Assembly: GCA_016802295.1 (NCBI GenBank)
Contig: JAESIW010000180.1
Span: 4,846,986 to 4,910,985, forward strand
Direction: 5' to 3'
Source of the DNA: Brachionus rotundiformis
Lineage: Eukaryota; Rotifera; Eurotatoria; Ploima; Brachionidae
DNA length: 64,000 bases
The position numbers were made by a program, and so were the translations under genes. The notes below the pieces were generated by a model that was given only the letters and a program-made list of their open reading frames with translations, made no database searches and was not told the DNA's origin. Position 1 is the first letter of the stretch. Each line of letters opens with the position of its first letter. Positions 59,273-64,000 of the stretch are shown here, in pieces.

Positions 59273-61850
59273 ATGTCCGAAAACCAAAAAAAAAGAACAA
59301 ACTCAAAATGTGATTCATTCGTTGAAAATCAGAATGGATCAGACAATGAGAATAAATCTAAATACGAATTGAATAATGAATCAAAGGATAAAAACATTGT
59401 CAAAACTTACGTTATTTCATCCTCACTAAAAAGCGATTTGGTCGAATCTCAGCTAGTGAAAATTAATGATGGTCCAAAGAAATGCATCAAGGTAAAGGAG
59501 AGTCCAAAAGAATGCAGACAATTCTTTGATTTTAACGAAGAATTGCATTCTAATGGTTCAGATGCTTCATACATAGAAACATTTGTGGTCTGTTTTTTTA
59601 AATTTATATTTATTAAAATTTTAACAATTTATCTTAAGAATAAATCTTTTGAACTAGTTGAGAATATTTCAAATAGAATTTCCAATTTTTTTGAAAATGT
59701 CTTTAAAAATGTCGCTGAAAAACCAGATGATCAAAAAACTCTGAGTTCTTTTCAGGATCTGATAATAAATATTTTTTTAAATTTATTTAGCTTGACGAAA
59801 TTTTTGAATCGTCAACTCCTATTTTAGATGGAAGCTTTGTTGAAAATCAAAATGCTTCACAGATGAATCATTATAATGATGATATGGAAGTAGAGATTGT
59901 AAAATTGCGAGTATTTAAATTTAATTTTATCTAAGATTAAAACAAATCATCTTAAAAGGATGCATTAAGATCAAAGACTGATCAATGGAAACAGTTTTAT
60001 ACTGAATGTATTTTAAATGAGAAAATCCTACAAAGTGAAAATGAAGCAATAAAAGAAAACCCTAAGGCAAATGTACGAAAAACAAAATAGACAGACCTTT
60101 AATATTAGAAAAAAATTCAAATATTTAATTTTAGGAATGAAATGGAGAAAAAAGAAAGAGAAAGACAAGATAATGTAATACACTCTTTAAAAGAGGATGT
60201 TGAGAAGTTGATTCGAGAAAATGAATTGCTTAAAGAAAAAACAGCCAGGTCATGTCCTCTAATTAATAAATGTAATGGCAAAGGAAATACTAGAAGAGGA
60301 TTGTCCTCACACTTTGTGATCAAAAATTGTCCGTATTATTAAAAGGTTTGAATCTTTTGATTTGTGTTAAATATCTTTTCAATCCTTAAATTTTTTAAAG
60401 CAAAGTGAAGAAAATGAAAAATTAAAAGAAGAAAATCAAAGATTGATTCAAGAATTTTTGAAGTTAGAAGAAAGTTTAAAATTAAAAATTGAATCAGGCG
60501 AAATGAAATATGAAAAAGAAAAAGAGGAAAAAGAAATAATTGAGCAGGAATTAATTCAAAAGAGCAAAATATTAAATGAGTAATTTTAACTAAAAAAAAA
60601 TGAAAAAAATTAAAATTAATACAAGGAATTATGAAATGATCAAAAAATATTCTGAAACTGATTCAGAAAATTCAGAAATATTAGATCAGCTTTCAAAGAA
60701 AAACCATTCTCAAGAAATTCAAATGTATAATAAAATATGAATTGTTTTTTGCTCTTATTCAAATATTTAATTAAAGTATGAAATTAATGGAAACTAATGA
60801 AAATTTACGTGAAGAAAGCGAGGAATTGAAAAAAGAAAAGTATTAAAAAAAAACATTGCAAAGTATGATTACAAAAATGTATGATTATCTTTTTAAAAGA
60901 GAAAATCTGGCCGAAAAACTCAGCAACTGTGAAGCAGTGAAAGCTCATCTTGAGGCTGAAGTGTAAGATAAAAATGAAATTTGATAATCAAACAAATCTT
61001 TTTTTTGAATATTTAAGTCAAAGCCTAAAACAAAAGTTAGGTGCTTTTTCAGAAGAAAAAGTAAAATCTATTGAAGCAAGGTAGTTTATTTAAAAAATTT
61101 ATTTAGCTTTTTTTCAATTTTTTAAAAGAGATAATCTGTCCGAAAAACTCTACGGAATGAAAAAAACGAAATGTCAAATTAAGTTTTGTGGAGGAAAAGG
61201 CCATATTGATCCTAAGAGAAAGAGGCATTTAAGGTAATTTCTAATATTTATTAAAATTTAACATATTTTTATCAAAAAAATAGTGGCGTTAATTGTCTAT
61301 TTAATCCTTCAAATAAAAAAATTGGAAACGAAAATCAAAATCAGAGACAACTTATTGAACTCAGACAGGATTATGAAGATTTGCAAAATTCAAATGAAAA
61401 TTTAAGAAATGAATCAAGTATAGTAATTTTATTTTTTATTTTCTTGATTAATATAATTTTAAAGCTGAGATGAAGTTAAAATTGTTCCAATTAGAGAAAG
61501 AAATTAAGGAAAAAAATACCACAATTGAAAATATGAAATTAAATCTAGAATCTTCTCAAAAGAGAGGAAAAACTAATAATGGTATAATTAATTAAAGTAT
61601 TTTTTTAATTGAATTAAGTCCGTTAAAATAAAGATTTAATTTTGAAAAATGAAATCGAAGATGTTCCAGTCGGAACTTATCGAAGCAACGGTTCAGCAAA
61701 TGGAAGTATTGTATTTAAGGGGAAAAGGAGCGGATTTTATTATAAAAGCTCCGGAAAGAATCGAATCTACATTACTTGTCGGGCTGAATCGTGCATTGAG
61801 TTTTTTTCAGATTAATTTTTTATTTTTATTGTTTTTTTTATTTGAACTTT
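59273..61850 (+). CDS. Many-exon coiled-coil gene with MYT1-type C2HC zinc fingers
   Basis: About a dozen short exons with small introns. ATG 59273 (MSENQKKRTNSKC) is chosen over an upstream in-frame TTG. Exon-like blocks: Ser-rich N-terminus; FELVENISNRISNFFENVFK; LDEIFESSTPILDGSFVENQ; DALRSKTDQWKQFYTECILN; a coiled coil with the first finger (CPLINKC ... SSHFVIKNC); EENEKLKEENQRLIQEFLKL; further coils; then a second finger KCQIKFCGGKGHIDPKRKRH with SGVNC from the next exon. The second finger fits C-x4-C-x4-H-x7-H-x5-C of NZF/MYT1 fingers exactly; the first has Asn for the first His and one extra residue. The last exon ends VFKGKRSGFYYKSSGKNR, ITCRAESC. Stops near 60340 and 60738 leave it open whether all blocks form one gene. 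A DNA-binding role for the element is inference. Confidence 0.6.
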
Positions 61851-61901
61851 CATAAATTTTTGTTGTTTTTTATTATTTGAATTTTTTCTTATCATTTTTA
61901 A

Positions 61902-62182
61902 ACGAAAATTTGTTACGAATATAGAAGAAGTTTTTAATATAATTCGACATCAACCCTCCTTTTCCTAGAATCGGTCGAAAGCTTTTTCATTTTCTTTCAA
62001 AAAAAAGTGAATGTTAAATATTTCGATCAATTAATGATCTGCATAACCATCAAGGTTTTAAGATATTATTAACAATTTTCGATTTTTTGGAAGAGATTGA
62101 AAAAGCTTGCGATTCTAGGAATGATGATTCATAATGTCTGATTATTTTAATTGCTTCTTAAATATTCGTAACAGTTTTTCGT
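61902..62182. mobile_element. Small hairpin element (MITE-like), about 280 bp
   Basis: Left arm 61902-61990 and right arm 62099-62182 are imperfect reverse complements (acgaaaatttgttacgaata / atattcgtaacagtttttcg at the ends, cctagaatcg / cgattctagg inside). No coding content. It lies between the coiled-coil gene and the Tigger fragment. Confidence 0.7.
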
Positions 62183-62405
62183 GAAAACATGAAAAGAAAA
62201 ATTTTTTTTATTTATTTTTCCGATTTAAAAATATTATTTAATTTAAATATTTGATAATATATAATAAAAATTCAAAAAAAGTTTGATTTTTGCAGATTCT
62301 GTTGGGCCACTAGTAATAATAGTTTGAATCTGCTTGTCTGAAGTGCTGAAAATTAGTATTCAGTTTCTTTTCAGCTTTACCTAGTCTAATTAGATAATCG
62401 AATTA

Positions 62406-62870
62406 CAGGAAAGTACGGTTATAACGAAGTCACTGGGGAATCCCAAAGCAGTTCGTAAAAAACGAATGCAAACAAGAGAAAATAATGTTATTTTTAAAGT
62501 TTTTATTAATTTAAAAAGAATAAACTAGTACAATAAATCAAAATTCAAAAATCAGAAATCAAAAAAATTATTTTTCAAAATAATCCAATATTGTTTTTTG
62601 TTTGACCATTAGCCTAAAATTTCGGCTTCAATGCTTTCCAATTGACGATTCAAAATTGTGTGTAGATTTTGAAAGATGTTTTCTTAATTGATCAATTAAT
62701 TTTAAAGCTTGTTTATTTGATATATTTTCGTTCTGAAATGATTCGATAACATTTGAAGATTCGTTATCTGATTCGTCATCACTAAACTCATTTACAACTT
62801 CGTCCGATTGAACGTTTTTAATTAAATTAAAATTAAATAATTGATTAAATTGTTAATTAAATTGATAGAA
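62406..62870 (-). mobile_element. 3' fragment of a pogo/Tigger transposon
   Basis: The terminus caggaaagtacggttataac, followed by gaagtcactgggg, starts right after a TA dinucleotide (62404-62405) and has the form of Tigger/pogo terminal repeats. The minus strand reads an acidic stretch EVVNEFSDDESDNESS, then NKQALKLIDQLRKHLSKS, and after a frameshift QLESIEAEILG and VKQKTILDYFEK. The last has a PCNA-interacting (PIP-box) pattern, as at the end of Tigger transposases. The catalytic domain and the other end are absent. Confidence 0.72.
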
Positions 62871-63296
62871 TTAGATAAAATAGAACTTATTCTTTAAAAT
62901 CAAACAAAAACAAAGAAACAAAAAATATTTTTTTTCTTAACTTCGTTTTATAAGAAATTACATTGTAAAGATTCTTGTTCTGCAAAATATAGAATTTATT
63001 TACCTTTAAAAACGAATTTCTACCATAAGCTTGTTCTTATATACTGACTGTAGTTTACCATCTAAGCTATTTACTTAAAACGCAAGATCTAAAGTATATT
63101 CAAAGTGAATCGAAAAATGTTGATCTCGTTGTACCATCCTTTCATTTTTGCTTTTAAATTTGATAAATATGTAACCTATTCGTCACCCTATTCGACTCCT
63201 AGCTATCTACTTTTTGAAATGGTTTGAAATTTCTATAACAGTGCGCATCTATTTTCAAAATATTTGTTTTCAATTTTTTTTTAAATAAAAAATATT

Positions 63297-63699
63297 TTCA
63301 AGACACATTTAAAACATAACAAAAGTTTAACAAATTCTATACTTTGGGTTGCCTAAACAGTGGTGTAAATGCTTTGTAAGATTTTGATTTTTAGATTATT
63401 ATTTTTACATTAAGTGGTGGTACAGAGGATGTAGCAGTTGCCACATTTTACAGAATATTTTTTCGCTTGTCTAAATAAAAATTATGGTGTATTTTATATT
63501 TTGTTTCTGATTTTGTACTAAAATTCACTAAATTCTGAATTTTGCAGATGTATTGCAGAGTTTTGCAGAATCAGTATATTGGTGGTACAAGAATGTTTCA
63601 GATGCTACAAATTACAGAACATGTTTTGCTCCTTCAGAACCTGAGCTATGTCCTTTTTTATATTTTGTATTTATTTTTTGTACCAAAATTCACAATGCC
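63297..63699 (-). repeat. MULE terminal inverted repeat, right
   Basis: Reverse complement of the left repeat 49463-49865, ending gtaccaaaattcacaatgcc. Short open frames inside both repeats (around 49412-49621 and 63542-63766) are shadows of this repeat, not genes. Confidence 0.93.
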
Positions 63700-63708
63700 G
63701 AATTTCTC
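63700..63708. repeat. Target site duplication of the MULE, right
   Basis: gaatttctc, exact copy of 49454-49462. Confidence 0.92.
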
Positions 63709-64000
63709 AAATATGAATAGAAAAACTATTTCATTTAAAATGTCACGATTAACTTGTATTTTTTGACAAAAGGATAATAATTTTTCAATCAAAACGAACA
63801 CTTTATTTCAATATTCTACGGAAGATAATTGTTATTTCTAAAACAATATTTTTTTACCTAAATTGATGAATGTTTTACGAATTAACTTAATAATCTCAAG
63901 TTTTTTATAATTAATAACATTGTAGCAGTGTTTAAATACTGTAAATTTAATAATACAGAAAAAATGCAACTCTTTTTCGAAAAAACATAAAAATAGAACC
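63709..64000 (-). repeat. 515-bp repeat unit continuing past the MULE insertion
   Basis: Sequence resumes with aaatatgaatagaaaaactatttc, the continuation expected in the minus-orientation unit after the insertion site, and runs to the window end in the same orientation as 48758-49453. Confidence 0.9.

Larger units (their letters stand above)
49463..63699. mobile_element. 14.2-kb Mutator-like (MULE) transposon with Ulp1-RING gene and captured host genes
   Basis: Bounded by about 400-bp terminal inverted repeats starting ggcattgtgaattttggtac and by a 9-bp target duplication, the typical MULE length. Contents left to right: fatty acid synthase front half (50031-53131), phospholipase C fragment (53301-54077), tandem 97-bp repeat, unknown gene piece (54689-55455), MULE transposase (56255-58131), Ulp1-RING protease (58131-58865), coiled-coil/C2HC gene (59273-61850), a hairpin element, and a pogo/Tigger fragment. 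Element genes all read rightward. Gene capture in MULEs is well known in plants (Pack-MULE); the combination in an animal is the notable point. The transposase copy has lesions, so this copy is probably not self-mobile now. Confidence 0.9.

Noticed and set aside
49463..63699. Polinton/Maverick or virus-like element, because of transposase plus cysteine protease
   Set aside because: No DNA polymerase B, integrase, packaging ATPase or capsid protein is visible, and the 9-bp duplication and CxxH transposase fit MULE.
1..64000. CRISPR arrays, prokaryotic operons, tRNA or rRNA genes
   Set aside because: The DNA is nuclear and animal with spliced genes; I saw no short regularly spaced repeats and no cloverleaf or rRNA signature by eye.

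Overview
The window is AT-rich nuclear DNA from a small-genome invertebrate. The genes are animal-specific (netrin, GSKIP, TRAPPC8, ZCCHC14, furin-type convertase, animal fatty acid synthase). Introns are mostly 40-130 bp with GT-AG ends, intergenic DNA is very AT-rich, and there is an N-filled scaffold gap. A rotifer-like animal would fit, but that is inference; no single gene here proves the phylum.

Left part, 1-26.2 kb: compact single-copy host genes on both strands. In order: TRAPPC8 (-, N-terminal part only), GSKIP (+), a nine-finger C2H2 protein (+), netrin (-, 6 exons), ZNF830 (-) head to head with proteasome ATPase PSMC5 (+, 3 exons), a small two-exon secreted, probably GPI-anchored protein (-), proteasome maturation factor POMP (-, 3 exons), RPL27 (+, 2 exons), a furin-type proprotein convertase (+, 10 exons) and a ZCCHC14-like protein (+, 5 exons). 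An exact-looking 152-bp copy of one convertase exon-intron-exon junction lies about 0.5 kb downstream of that gene. Several of these genes have exons too short for a simple ORF search; I rebuilt them by joining splice sites and checking the reading phase.

Right part, 27.6-64 kb: a repeat graveyard. It holds remnants of at least three LINE-type retrotransposons, an IS630/Tc1-like DDE transposon remnant lying inside a LINE, two inverted 1394-bp copies of a block carrying the end of a vWA-domain pseudogene plus a MULE transposase remnant, a 515-bp tandem repeat present in opposite orientations on either side of an 877-bp gap, and scattered fragments of a Ulp1-type protease gene.

The main discovery is at 49463-63699. 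It is a 14.2-kb Mutator-like (MULE) transposon with about 400-bp terminal inverted repeats and a 9-bp target duplication, GAATTTCTC, inserted in the 515-bp repeat. It carries its own MULE transposase, an apparently intact Ulp1-type cysteine protease fused to a C-terminal RING-H2 finger, and a many-exon coiled-coil gene with MYT1-type C2HC fingers. It also carries host gene pieces: the front half of an animal fatty acid synthase, a phospholipase C fragment that keeps its introns, and an unrecognised gene piece. It therefore looks like a protease-bearing, gene-capturing animal MULE comparable to plant Pack-MULEs. A pogo/Tigger fragment and a small hairpin element are nested in its right end.
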